The notes under the pieces: model-generated
Seen by the model: the letters and a program-made list of their open reading frames with translations, nothing else
The model's database searches: none
Told to the model about the DNA's origin: nothing
Position numbers and translations under genes: made by a program
Shown here: one piece after another, positions 33,574 through 45,578 of the stretch
Layout: the number at the start of each line of letters is the position of its first letter
Numbering within the stretch: position 1 is the first letter of the stretch
Source: Acanthaster planci
Lineage: Eukaryota > Echinodermata > Asteroidea > Valvatida > Acanthasteridae
Length of the DNA: 64,000 nucleotides
Reading direction: 5' to 3'
Assembly: GCF_001949145.1 (NCBI RefSeq)
Contig: NW_019091525.1
Location: 542,298 to 606,297 of the forward strand

Positions 33574-33651
33574 CTTCAGTGTCTGGTTCATGTAGAAATG
33601 TCGTTAGCATCCTAATCTCATCGCACACAACTCTGACTTGTAAAAATGGAG
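33574..33651 (-). CDS. Candidate internal exon, unassigned
   Basis: On the minus strand a 78-base open segment is bounded by gtgtcaattttccag on its 5' side and a strong donor G|gtaagttt. It reads PFLQVRVVCDEIRMLTTFLH... without stops. No neighbouring exon of matching phase was found and it does not resemble SLC7. The splice signals are good but the evidence is slim. Confidence 0.25.
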
Positions 33652-36553
33652 CTGGAAAATTGACACACAAGCGCTGACACCGAGGGTAAAACGCCCTTGT
33701 CGCATATTGCTCTGCAGGACCGCAGATGCATGTTGTTATGATAAATTATGTACAGTTATAATTTTTTTCATGTCAATTCAATGGCTGAAAGCCAACTCCA
33801 TTTCGTTTTTATTGGCGTCGTTAGATTTGATTGATCTATACGCGTTTACTAATATTGCAAATACTATGCACTGCAGATTGTCGTACGTAACAGAGTTCCA
33901 CGCATGGTGCGGATCGTATGTGAAGTGCGTGCGGGTTGAGGATTTGGAGGACTGAGATTACCTGTTTTTTTGTTCTTGTGAATTTATGGAAGGTGAAAGT
34001 AAAGGGAAGTTGGGTGCGTCGCGGCAACATTAGGAGAATCATACATTAATTTCCCCCCTCCCTGTGCATGTAATGGCACCATCAACTGTTTATCAGAGAT
34101 GGCCCGTTCAAAACTATTTAAATGTTGTTGCGGATAAAAATAAGTTTATTTGCTTTCTGTGCAGGCAAATTGAGGGCGCTCTTGTTTCAGACCTTTCCAA
34201 AAGTAGGTCTTGCCTTTCACGTATTAGGGGAAATTAGAGGTATTGCCTGCCAAAAATCGTTATATTTGATATTTGTAAAATTTTCTAAGATACAGTTTGG
34301 GTGATGAGTTTTATATTTAAATTTTAGAGATTCGGAATGTTGTGTAGAGGAGTCATTTTGGCTTTGTACGTCGCTTATTTTAGCTTGCTGATCTTCACAT
34401 AGGCTAACGTTGCATATTATTGAATGTTTGTACACGCGACCGATTTCCATCGTGACGGGTCTTTGATAGTTGAGTGCATCGTTTGGATTGTTCATCACAC
34501 AATAAACAAGTACTTTGTACAAGCATGGCCATCTACAAAGTGTCTTCAGTACTATAGTACAGCAAAGTTGAGGAAATTAAACTCTTGCAGTGTACGACTT
34601 TGGAGGCCTGCGCCGGTTTATCTTGCGAGAATTATCTTGTTCCAGAGACCTGACATGTCACAGTCTATGGGAACTTTAACAAGGAGATCACTTCACACAA
34701 AATTTTTATATTTACACCATATACATCTAAATTTATTCAAAACAATAATTATGCACAACTTGAAATTGCAGGGGAAATATCTGAAAATGTCCCTCAATGC
34801 AGAACTTGGCCCATGACCATAGAACAGCAAATTCATCAATCGTACTAGATTTATCTTACAATTAAATTTCCTGCCCAATTCTTATTTTACACAGTCAAAT
34901 TCCGCTATACGAATTATTCAATATTTGCAATGCTCAACCATCAATTCACGTTAAAAAACTGTCAGTTTCTTGTACATCCTTTATTCATATGAACAGTTCT
35001 AGAATCCTTATTTTGCCGGTCAATTCTCAAGGCTCAATATTAAAACGTATAACCACACAATCCGTCCGCACTGTGGAGGATATATATATAGTAAATTAGC
35101 CAGAGTTACTTCAAACTGCAATTCCTTACCTAATATCTAGACAAGTCAAATAAGTCGAACAATTTATACGTTTATAACCAAAATATCACAATACTACGAG
35201 TAGTTCACCACAAGGGTGACATTTATACAGCAAAAAATCAGTACATTTCCCACGACGTGTGACTTTTAAACAGGTGCAACAAACCAAATAAATCAATTAT
35301 CTCGAACTTTCAATCCTCTCCACAAGATAAGGCCAAATACAGAGGGAATCAAAAAAATTAATCAGAATATTATACAACAATAAGAAATTATTTATGAAGG
35401 GGAGATTTGCAGTGGTGCTCGTCACAGCTACGGTAGTTCCACACCCATCGTCCAGATCGCCAAGGCTAGTTGAATTGCCAGAGCAGGATGACGCTGTGGA
35501 GAGCCGCCTGTAGTTTCATCTACACAGGTTCGGGAACAGCGAGGCTTCACTCTGCCAATGGAGTTCCCGGCAGCTAAGACTCTCTCCAGGCTTCACAGAT
35601 TAACTGGCTGCCTATAACATCAGGGATCCGCTGATCCATGTACATCATATAAAGACCATCTACAATAGAAAATCATCAAACTACGCCTTGCCAAAACGAG
35701 TACAACAACAACTCTGTCAAGATGGCACATTAAATCAATTCCAAGCAATTAAAATAGCAAACCATAAGGTATAACTTACGACTGCCGTTTTTCCGCCAAC
35801 ATATGCTTGTCCGAGCCACCCCCAAGACTTCACAGAGCCTCAATCATCTGTGCCAATAGCCAAGGGACGGCACAAGCTAACCAAAATGGCTAAGTCAGCA
35901 TAAATCAGAACACCGTGTTCCCTCTACCGCAACATGTAGCAAATCTCACACCACACCCTGTTTAATCAATCCTTATATACATTCACACCCACATTCAGCA
36001 AGTGCCAAGTGTGCACTCATGCACGCCCCTGCATTCCAAAGCTGGGCTAGGGCTAACACAAAGGTGAACTAAGTTAATAAATACAAAACTACAATAGCCA
36101 ACAGCAATCATGGTCCTGCCAGGGAAAGACTAAAAAAAAATGGTTACTCTGATTCAGCTGTGACAGACATGTGTAAAAAGTTGAATCTGTATCGCTGATC
36201 TGCTCTGGTGAATTGAAATTACACACGTTTGTCACAATAAAGTAGTGAACAGGAGATTGTGTATCCTAGCTAATTTAAGTGTCAGTGACAAACAGTGGAC
36301 AGTTTTAACCCTACACAACGAAATCCATCACAATGGTTGTTGACTGTTTAGAGCATAGTGTTAGATGTCATTGAGACACTTTAAGTGAAAAGGCAATAGT
36401 ATTCATGTGAACGTGAAGGGACGCAGAGAGACAGTCTACGATGACATGAAATCGTATGGAAATGCTTCATCACGGCTGACGCTAACACAGACGCAGATAG
36501 TCGACAAAGTTAGATCGCCAGAGTTTGCCAGTAATATGTCCCTCTGAATTAAA
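33652..36553. other. Gene-free interval
   Basis: No gene recognised. Open frames at 34217-34522 (-) and 34424-34816 (+) have no family motifs. The 35400-35640 part is more GC-rich than its surroundings. TACATGTA motifs are nearly absent here. Confidence 0.25.
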
Positions 36554-37346
36554 TATAGGATGTGTAAAAAGGACACCCAACTTTAAGGGTTTGCTGTGGC
36601 CAAGCTACACACTCTATAGCGGAAAACTTGGTATCATCTCAAAGTAAAGACATAGTGCTTTTAATGGTGCCTCATTTATAATTTTACCGTTACGCATTAC
36701 TGAGCAGCAATGTGTTGAAATTTAGGTGCATAATTGGGGATGGCTCACTCTGATCTGGAACAACATTGACACTGAATATTTTTTCTCTGAAATTTTGTCC
36801 CTTTAAATCCAATAAAGAAGTTTTCATAGACTTTTGATTTTTCATTGTCCTATGCCCTCCATGTAACCCCCTACTATCTCCAGACACAGTGGGCATCGAC
36901 GTCTCATGTCGTTTACTGCTCCTTATAAGGTATCTAGCTGAAAACGTTTGCGTTAGTGGAAAGTTTTCACCACAAAGATTCACTGTTCTGCCTTAAACTG
37001 CATCATTGTGACCTCAGGTTCACACACACTGTCTGAAGACCTGTCAAAGCACTCAGGTTTTTATCCAAAACGGTTGCACAATCAGCGAAGACATTTTCCA
37101 TTCGCACCCAATTCAAATATGAAAGGGGCAATATTAATTTCAACTGACCTGAGCCACCTCCACTTATGCACCTAAATCTCAACACATTGGTGCTCAGTGA
37201 TGCGAACGGTAAAATAAAAAATGAGGTATCACTAGAAACCAGTGGTTCTCTCCTTTATGATGATACCAAGTTTCCCGCTAGAAAGTGTGTAGCTTGGGTA
37301 CAGTAACCGTTTAAAGTTGGGTTCCCTTTTTTATACACCCTGTATA
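36554..37346. mobile_element. Non-autonomous DNA element with ~190-bp inverted repeats (TA/TATA flanked)
   Basis: 36554-36735 recurs as the reverse complement at 37160-37346. Shared blocks include gtataaaaaag/gtgtaaaaagg, caactttaa, gtagctt, gtgtgtagcttg, gataccaagttt and ttgagatttaggtgcataa-like ends. Both outer ends are TATA, compatible with a TA target duplication (Tc1/mariner-like). The interior of about 420 bases has no transposase. Minus-strand open frames inside it are not convincing genes. Confidence 0.65.
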
Positions 37347-37732
37347 CCAACCACGCCTATTTTTCTCCTTATGATTAAAAAAAGTGAAATCCCAAGTTCG
37401 AACAACACAATTGACCACGAATTAAACACGTCGAACTCATTAACCAGTTTAAACGTAAGAAATGATACTACCACCTAAAAAGCATTTCGGAGTTCGCGTG
37501 CTGTTGGCTATAGTTACCAAGAAAATTTCGCGCTGGTGTAGGTCTAGTCATAGAGGAAGGACACAGGAGTTTGCACTGCCAGGCCATTGTGTGGTTTTCA
37601 TACAGTTTGGGTTAGGCCGTCGCGCGGTGCCGTCGTGCCTTACTGTTTCTAAAAATGGCTGATGATTACTAAGGCCAAAAGAGGGCGTCTGTTACAAGTC
37701 TTAGAAAAAATAATGTGCTTGCACGACGGTTG

Positions 37733-39818
37733 CTACGGAAGCGTATAAGGGCCACTTGCAAAAAAAAGTTTTTCGAGATACTATCTCGCCGCGGCGAGTT
37801 ACTATCTCGCCGGGGCGAGTTATTTATCTCGCCGCGGCGAGTTAACTTAAACTAGGTTAACTCGATGCATATTAAGATTCAGTCTGGATACCAGACCCAA
37901 TGATTCCTACTACTTTTCTAACCAAGGCTCCTGTACCAACCAATGTCCACGTGATCAACACTCCTCCAGATTTCCGGGAATATAGTCGAACTATTTCGAA
38001 CTTATCCTGTCCATATTAAATTCAATTTAACGTCAACACGTTTTCTTTAATGCTCCTAAAAACTGTAAAAAATGCCACAAAGATTAAAATTGGTGGCCAG
38101 ATGAAACGGGAGAGGAAAAAAAACCCCACTCGGATGGTATCATTAATATTCGGTATTTCCGACCTTGTCTGTACCAAGAATTTTGTGAACTGTCCATGGT
38201 ATATCGGTCAGAGTACGAAATCCACTACAAAGTAGAATTAGGGTAAAAAAAATTACAACATGTTTTTGTTCAATTAAATGCATTTTACTTATAAAGCAAA
38301 TGTGTTTTAAGCGAAAGTCATTTTTAAAAAGCTCGTATTTTAGTTTAGTATAGGCCTACATTTTTCAAAACCGAACAAGATCTTAAGGATCTCATTTCGT
38401 TTTTAGATTACGAATCGAGTGAATCGCTGCACAGGACCTTCTTTTTAGGGTTAATGCTCGGACATGATACAATTGAGATCCGTCGTTATAGCCCTCTTCC
38501 CAAATCAACATTCCCTTCTACTGGCATTTAAATTGATCAGAGGGTCTGCCCAAGTGCCTACAAATAAAAAAACCGCACAAAAAAAGGTCAGAGTACGGTC
38601 ACGGTACCCTTTTTCCAGTCAAAGGGGGGCCCACCACAATCAACAAAAATTGGACACCCCCCAACGCAGTGAAACTACTCAGACAGCTGTCTAGACAGCT
38701 CAAAGACACATCAGAGAGACCGACCATTGATATAAGACAGGCCCAGGCTTGCCCAGGCACTTGGTTTGTGCGTCGTTATCAGCACGTGGCTTAGATATTT
38801 ACATACAATCCCCATGGGACTTGGCTGGAGGCAGGCTCTGGAAAAGAATTACTCAGCTCAGGGGAAGTCCTCATGTTAAAGGTGACTAAACAAGGCTGTT
38901 CATCATCTACAGAGAAACAAATTAAGAGGAGGTTTTTGCATTTGGCCGATTTTTTTTTAATTACGCAATTAGTAAAAAATGGATCCCCATGGGAGCAACT
39001 CCGCTCTACGTCAGGTTAAAGAGCAAATGAATTTTCATATACCCAACGTAGTCTCTAGGATTGACGGAATTTTTAAAAATCGAAATTCTTTAAAATAGAC
39101 CAAAAACTTTACAATGTGAACATTTTGTCGAAATTTGGACATTTTTTACAACGTAACGGCTTATGTATTTTACGGAAATTTCATTTTATCTGAATTAAGA
39201 GATCATCTGAATTGAGAAAACATCTGACCTGAGAAAGTATCCGAATTGAGAACTCATCCAAAGCCGCGTATAAAAAGTATTCTTTTAGACGGTATTCTGC
39301 GAAAGCCTAACAGTGTTTCAAGCATATTTTTTTGAAATGAGGCATAATTTTCCAAGATTGTTTTAACGAAGCTTTTGCAAGTTCCTTTATTTGTGGTTGC
39401 TTATTAATTTGGATTTATGTCATTTTGGATGCTTTCTTATTTAGGATCGCATCAGATTTTGTATAAAACACGTGCACCGAATAGCTGCTTTACGCTGAAA
39501 AGAATTCCCATTTCCAATATACTTTCAGTCTAATCTGGACAAAATATTTTGTTTCGATCCAAAACATATTTCGATCACTATATTTATTTCGACTATTCTC
39601 GGAAATCTGGAGGAGTGTTTGTCACATCGACACTGGTGATACAGGACCCTTGGTTAGAAGAGTAGTCGGAATCGGGTCTGGTATCCAGAATGAGTCTTAA
39701 TATGCAGTGAATTGAGTAAGTCGCCAAACTATCTCGCCACGGCGAGATAAATAAGTCGCCGCGGCGAGGTAGTATCTCGAAAATATTTTTCTGTAAGTGG
39801 CCCGTATATGCTTCGTAG
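37733..39818. mobile_element. Long-TIR element with CGCCGCGGCGAG subrepeats, copy 1
   Basis: The left end begins tacggaagcgtataagggcc acttgc. The right end is the complement of ctacgaagcatatacgggccactt. Inside each end are tandem subrepeats of tactatctcgccgcggcgagt (palindromic core CGCCGCGGCG). The inverted similarity continues through gcatattaaga, ctggataccagacc, ctaaccaagg, cctgta and aacactcctccagatttccg. The inverted arms are therefore about 230-260 bases (to about 37995 and from about 39590). The 1.6-kb interior has no convincing ORF, so it would be non-autonomous. Confidence 0.75.
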
Positions 39819-39820
39819 GG

Positions 39821-40250
39821 TTGCACTACTACAAAAAAGTGCAAAATCAGTTGACTCTCTCGGGAAGGGGTCATCCGTTTTTTCACTGGAAATTCAAGAT
39901 TATGGCCAGAAGATCCCTTTTCGTTTCAATTTTATGGCGGCTAGCCACGTGAATTTTTTTTATTTGCCTTTCTCCGAAGAAACCCTCCTAATAGTAGTAA
40001 AACTATGCGTTCAACCCTGAATGCAGCAGCCCGCCTCTATGGAGCTTTTTNGTGGAAGAATATCCTGGAACTGGAAACTACCGGTCCCAAATTCAAGATT
40101 TGTAAAAATATTTCAATGATCCCTCCTGATTATGGCATGTCTTATTGTAAAAAACCACGTGGGATCATAAGACATTAATGAGCTCGCGCGCAGAAATCCA
40201 ACGATTTGGTGGAATGCACAAATAGGCCCTTTCAATACTTGATCATGAAA
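39821..40250 (+). repeat. ~450-bp dispersed repeat, copy B
   Basis: Shares ordered blocks with 20221-20699 and 47691-48141: cactggaaattcaagatta, ccagaagatcccttttcgtttca, ggctagcca, ctgaatgcagcagcccgcct, aactggaaactaccggtcc, gatccctcctgattatggc and attaatgagctcgcgcgcag...gatttggtggaatgcac. It directly abuts the right end of the long-TIR element at 39818. It contains the single N at 40051. Confidence 0.7.
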
Positions 40251-41084
40251 AATGGTATCTATTGGCATTGAACTTAACTATGTCGCCCCCTGTTTTCACC
40301 AGTAATGAGGCAACGGTGAGAGCACGATGCAACGGCTGAAGGCCACAACGCAGCAGGTCGACGGCACGGCGCGACGCCATGACGTAACGCATTACACGCT
40401 GCATAAAGGTAATGAGAAGGGGGCGACACCACGACGCGACAGAGCTGTCGTAGCGTCAGTAGTCTGTCGGCCACGTTGCTTGCCATTCCCTTGGACTTGA
40501 GTCCTCCATTCGTGACGTAGTCCCCCTTTATAAATGTGCATAGTCGCTCGTGTGCATGTGAGGTTATATTAACTATTTTTGTGGGATTGTCAAGGGCTGC
40601 CGTCTGTGGGTGCTTCTGTGTTCATCGACTGGCGGGTGTCACTACCGCCCCGACCTCTCCCCTCCACCATAGTATAATGTTGACAATTGTTGACTATAGT
40701 CACACAGAAGACACTTTAAGCATGAGTATCAAACTGAGCTTTAAAATTTAGGTTGGCCTAACTACTGAAACAGTTGGAGGTTACGATCATCGGAAACGAG
40801 GTTAAGTGGTGGCTTTTGCTTCAGTTTTAAGAGCTTCGCAAAATCAATTTCGACGCTGACTATTAAAGAATATATATTTGCTATTAGTGCAATTTGTTCT
40901 GTACCACAAAATGTCCCCATGGCTTAGTACTTCATGTGGTGCTCTGTAACAGAATTATCTGTCAGTCTTGTGCTTTGGCCCTTGAGAAATAATATGTCGC
41001 GTTCAATAAAATACAAGACGAATTTGCGTTTGTGTGCTAGTCCCCAGTGAGTGAATAAGTATGTTGTGATGTATTTAGGTGTCT
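40251..41084. other. Gene-free, partly GC-rich interval
   Basis: 40270-40490 is rich in acgacg/gcgacg words. Nothing recognisable was found. Confidence 0.25.
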
Positions 41085-41400
41085 GCCACAAAAAATGGGG
41101 TCATTACCCTTCTGTCAAAACTTCGCCAGTTTTTGATAGAATTGGTTACCGATTATGCTCTTCAATACCTTGTATAAGCTGGCCTCAGCCAATATCGCCG
41201 AGAGAACGAAAAAATACCTGCCTCATATCATTTAGATCGTTGAAAGGGATTAATGGCTGGTTGTTTTTTCAGTGAAAATATCCGTACTAGTATGTACAAT
41301 TTACTCAGCATAGCTGAGACTAATAATATTCCCGGTTTATTTCTTTTAGTTGAGTTTGAAAAAGCTTTTGATTCAGTCTCTCACGTTCATATTCACAATC
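41085..41400 (+). pseudogene. Tx1-like LINE RT fragment
   Basis: Broken frames read a GVITLL-like phrase, SANIAER-like and ERKKYLPH-like pieces. Then, clearly, SENIRTSMYNLLSIAETNN, IPGLFLLVEFEKAFDSVSHV near 41270-41390. This is the RT block around the first catalytic aspartate, here E in VEFEKAFD. A small piece of the same kind of element reappears at 42650-42746, beyond the Penelope-like relic. Confidence 0.6.
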
Positions 41401-42535
41401 CACATCTTGACTGCTGAGAAAGGGAAGGCGAAGGTGAGGCACACCCTTAAGTCGGGCTCATACTGTCTCCTACGCAATGACACCACAGCATCCATACAGA
41501 AGAGAGTAAACACCAAGCTACTCGCTTTACATTGGTCTGGAAACCTTTCCATGGCCCTGTACCGTCAGCTCTGCGTTTGCAGCTCAAGATGCCTCGCTAC
41601 TTCGGTCAACCCAAGATCCATAAGCTATACGCTCCACCGTAGTACCCAGAGGAAGTCCCTGCACCTGTCACATAGCCAAGAACCTAGCCAAGATCCTGCA
41701 CCCACTTGTCAGCAACACCGAACACCATATCAAGAACTCAAAACAGTTGGCCACAATCGTCGAAGGCCTAGCCCCACAACCCAACGACATCACGGTCAGC
41801 TTCGCAGTGTCCCTCTTCACCAACGTTCCTAGCTACTACCGACGCCTGCAAGATTGCACTTCACTTCAAGAACGAACATACCTCACCCCAGCTCAGATCC
41901 AAGACGATACTTATTACCTGCACATCATCCGTGGGCTTCCAATGGCATGACAAGTTCTTTAAAGAAACGACCGGAACCTCTATGGGATCAGCTATATATC
42001 CCTGATTCTTGCTGACATCTACATGGAGCGATTCGAACAAACACTCATTGCAACAGCCGATCTCCGCTCGAGAGTATGGCTTAGATACGTCGACGATATA
42101 AGTTTGGAATTATGGCCTCATGGTCAAGACAAACTAGGAGCCTTCCTGGAACACCTTAATGGACTCAGTACCAGCATTCAGTTCATCGTGGATCAAGAAA
42201 GATCAAGGCACCATCTCCTTCTTGGATGTGGAGGTATCCGTGCAACCCGATGGCATCCTCGCCCGCAATGATACCGTAAACAATTCACATGGACCACTAC
42301 TTTCACAGGCGCTCGTTTCATCATCCCAAGATCAAGAACTCCGTCAACACCACGCTCGTCCGTCGTGCGTACATCGTATGCGACCAAGACAGTCTGCCCA
42401 GCGAGTTACACCACATCTCCACAGCGCCACAGACCAACGGCTTCAGGAAATCTCACGTCAAGACCCACGAACGAGCACCCCACCTCGACCGATGAGTCTC
42501 CTCTGTCTTAGGTCAGCCCAATAGGTACACTCGTT
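41401..42535 (+). pseudogene. Penelope-like retroelement RT relic
   Basis: In order on the plus strand: LLRNDTTASIQKRVNTKLLAL (41480), an FGQPKIHKLY-type block (41600), HIAKNLAKILHPLV and KNSKQLATIVEGL (41680-41770), then SFAVSLFTNVP. Penelope-like RTs have an aspartate in this last motif (SFDVxSLFTNVP) and it is missing here. Then GTSMGSAI, IYMERFEQTL, WLRYVDDI (YVDD intact, near 42080), a WPHGQDKLGAFLEHLN block, ISFLDVEV in another frame, and finally NTTLVRRAYIVCDQDSLPSEL near 42340-42410. At least four frame changes and some stops make it non-functional. Confidence 0.75.
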
Positions 42536-42649
42536 CCGTCACCCTCCCATATATATATATAATTGGGACAACGTAAGTTTGTTACAGCATAGGTTACAGC
42601 TAAAGATAACCCCGGAAATGCTTCTTACAATTAATATACGTGCCCATTC

Positions 42650-42746
42650 ATCTAGTTTCTAGCCACAAGATCGATTCTTCATTACTCTGTTAATCATTAA
42701 TCCAATGAAATACACGAGAGAAACTTGAATAAAAGGCCCTCAGTGG
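42650..42746 (+). repeat. Short LINE 3' ORF fragment
   Basis: aatacacgagagaaacttga ataaaaggccctcagt at 42710-42745 matches the Tx1-like relic at 19450-19490, with few differences. With 41085-41400 it brackets the Penelope-like relic, suggesting the latter inserted into, or recombined with, a LINE. Confidence 0.5.
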
Positions 42747-43516
42747 GGGGGGGGGGTCGCTGCTACATCGTTATAGATTAAGTTACAAGATTGAATTACA
42801 AATATTTGCTAAGTTTTATTTAAAAGCATTAAAATGTTGAGATTTTAATTTCTTTGTTTACTTAAAAAAGAGAAATCAATGCACGGTCAATTCACATTAT
42901 ACATAAACCACTGCGCTGTTTTTTACAGCGCGGTTATTTAATGGATCGATTCAAATCCGACAGGTTGTCCGAATCAACCACTAACCTAATCCAAGTCAAA
43001 CTGAGTCCAGAAAGGCTTTGATTCTGAGCACATAGTCATGAGTCCAGACTGGGACTTGAGCCCTCCGGCCTAGATGTCACCTGATTTAAAAGTTATTTCT
43101 CACAAGGAATATGTTGGCTTACATCAAAATACCGATTTTTAAAATGTCCATTTATTTATTTATTTAATTGTCTTTTCAGCCTCCCTATTGATACTCAATA
43201 CTAAGTCTTACTGATAATTACCATCCGGCATAGGCCCAATTACCGTGAAAAACTGCTAAACCATAACCGAGGAACTGTGTGGTTAAACCCACAAATGAAA
43301 CCAAAGGGTCTAAATACCGCATCTGACTTGTAGAGAGAGTTAGAAAACGTCCTGCTCTGTTGTTATAACTCACCCATTTAATTAGCCAACTTAGCAGAGA
43401 TTCTCTGCAAAAGTAACCGTTTTAGCCATCATACACGGGCTAGTTCATTACCAAGATATGTCTACAAGCAAACTAAAACCCCTACATGTTTTTCTCCTTT
43501 TTTGGGGAGGGGGTGT
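42747..43516. other. Gene-free interval
   Basis: Starts with a poly-G run (about 42746). Nothing else recognised. Confidence 0.25.
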
Positions 43517-44498
43517 TGTTATGTACTTGTATACACACAGCCAGTACATGTAACAGATTATGTAACGGTACCATACACGACTCTGTGCGTGACCTGTGTT
43601 TGATACCAGGCCACGGTAAATAACCTCAGTGGTCCAGAATGTTCTAGTTGTGCGTTACGGAGGTATAGTGTATGTCCTGGAATTTTTTCCATTTGATTAT
43701 GTAAAGCCGAAAATGTCTATTATAAGAAACTTATGTAATGATGAGAACGTTGTGGAAATTAAGAAATTTCAAGACGAATATAGACTAAAGACAGGACGAG
43801 AGTGAGAGAGAGACACACACACACACAGCTACAGAGATTATGAAAGGCAAGGCAGGCTGTGAGAAGTTTTGACTTGTTGGTTCTGCACCATTTCAACCTG
43901 TGGTGGCGAGTCTCTGAGAAGAAAAGTTTGTCCAGACCAAGTGAAGTGCAGAGCTGAATCTTGTTGCGGAATAGACAGTTTGTGAACTGAATCCAGTTCT
44001 AGTTTGTGGGATCATCATATTTCGTCGTATTTGCGACGGTCATTACGCCCTCGTCGTTTCGTCTCGAGCTCGGCCATTCTTGACGTGGTCTTTGTCCCCG
44101 TTGCAGCTCATTTTTGCACCGTCAAGAACTGAACTGTTTTCACCATATGTGGAGTCCAGCATTCTTCGCTGTAGTGCCTAAAAAGCTCTCGCCCATGAGA
44201 ACACCTTGTTTATATGAGATATTCCTTATTGTAGCGTGTCCCGCTGAACAGGGTTCGACGCTGGTATAGATTGACACACCGCAACTCGCCGTTTTGGTCA
44301 CGAAATCTCTGTTTTATTGCTGTTGCGTACACCACAATGTGCTCTTCCGACAAGCTCTAAACATGGCGCCTGTCGGCTGGGACTGCGCAGGCGCGAAGCG
44401 GGAAAACCGCGGGCCGTTCGCATACCAGTGCGGGCAGCCAGCCAACTCCATGCGGGTCCGAGCTGGCGCTCCCACCGGCCGGACCCGCCGGCGCTACA
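43517..44498 (+). mobile_element. Possible solo LTR (TGTTATGT...GCTACA)
   Basis: The 982-base stretch starts TGTTATGT and ends GCGCTACA, as Ty3/gypsy-type LTRs often do. It has a GC-rich 3' part and is not followed by a primer-binding site or gag-pol frame. Flanking five-base words (ggtgt / ttatt) do not match, so no target duplication supports it. A weak call. Confidence 0.25.
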
Positions 44499-45578
44499 TT
44501 ATTGTGAACTTGTTCCAAGCAGCATTTTCTTTGAGTTTTTTTTTAAACAGTGTACCATTCTCATTGTACACAATTTTTCTGCATGTTTGTACTCTTCTTC
44601 GTTGTATGAAAACTCTTTTACACTCCTATTTAGTTAAACACTGCAAAGTACAATTAAACTTATCCATGAAACTGAGGCCGCTGTTGCTGTGACATTATCT
44701 AGGGAAAACAAAGTTCAGTGCATAGGAATTTCTGTTCAAATTTCACTGCCTCCTTCTCTCATTTCTGAGAGAAGGAGGCAGTGAAAGGGTGGCCATGAAA
44801 GGTCGTTGGCCCCTGTGAATCTGGGTTGTATTGTGACGGAACGAACTGTCAGTGAAACACCTGGGGGAGTGTAATTTTTGTGTCTGTTAACTCCCAAAGT
44901 GCGCCCTCACGTTCACTCGAACCACGCGTTCGTGCCAGTCGCGGTCCAGAAGTCGTGAACATTGGCTGTAAGTTTGGGCGAAGTGAGAAACGTAGGTTCA
45001 AACACTCACACAGGCAAAGACACTTCATCAGTATATACTGCTGACAAACGGAAAAGGTTATACAGTATACCGATGTGTGACGTCAATTTAAACCAAAACG
45101 TATAGTGTAAACCAACAGAGTACGAGCGCTTGTTGGTTCAAGCGCTGGTTCTCTGGCTGTGTATTCACACATACTGTGTGCATGTGTGTACATAGTATGG
45201 TGTTCAAATTGTTCCTTTATAACGGCAGTTCTCCATTTTTCACAACCCCCTCCTGTGTGTATAACCACTCATGCACATAGGTGGGTAATATTCTTGATTG
45301 GGGGAAGACACCAGCACAATAATATAATTTCCCAAAGGTATGGGAGGTTTCTAGTTCCTCATGTGAAACTAAATATCCGGTACTTTAGAGAGTTTAGTAA
45401 CCACGTTCAAACCACGTAATTCAGAATACTCTCCTTGTAGGAGTACATCCATGTCGGTTCTGAGTAAAACTAGCACTCTGGTTAAAATACCGTAAAACAA
45501 CAGTTCCCATGCAAATGCTACTTCGAGCCACTATCCATGGAATATGAGGACATCCCATGTAGGCCTTTTAACCTTTAC
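44499..45578. other. Gene-free interval
   Basis: Apart from the hairpin at 44741-44786 I see nothing. 45132-45153 (ttggttcaagcgctggttctc) nearly repeats 2279-2300. Confidence 0.25.
44741..44786. repeat. Perfect 21-bp stem, 4-nt loop hairpin
   Basis: tttcactgcctccttctctca, loop tttc, then the exact reverse complement tgagagaaggaggcagtgaaa. It lies in gene-free DNA. It could be the remains of a fold-back element or a small-RNA precursor; nothing distinguishes these. Confidence 0.8.
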
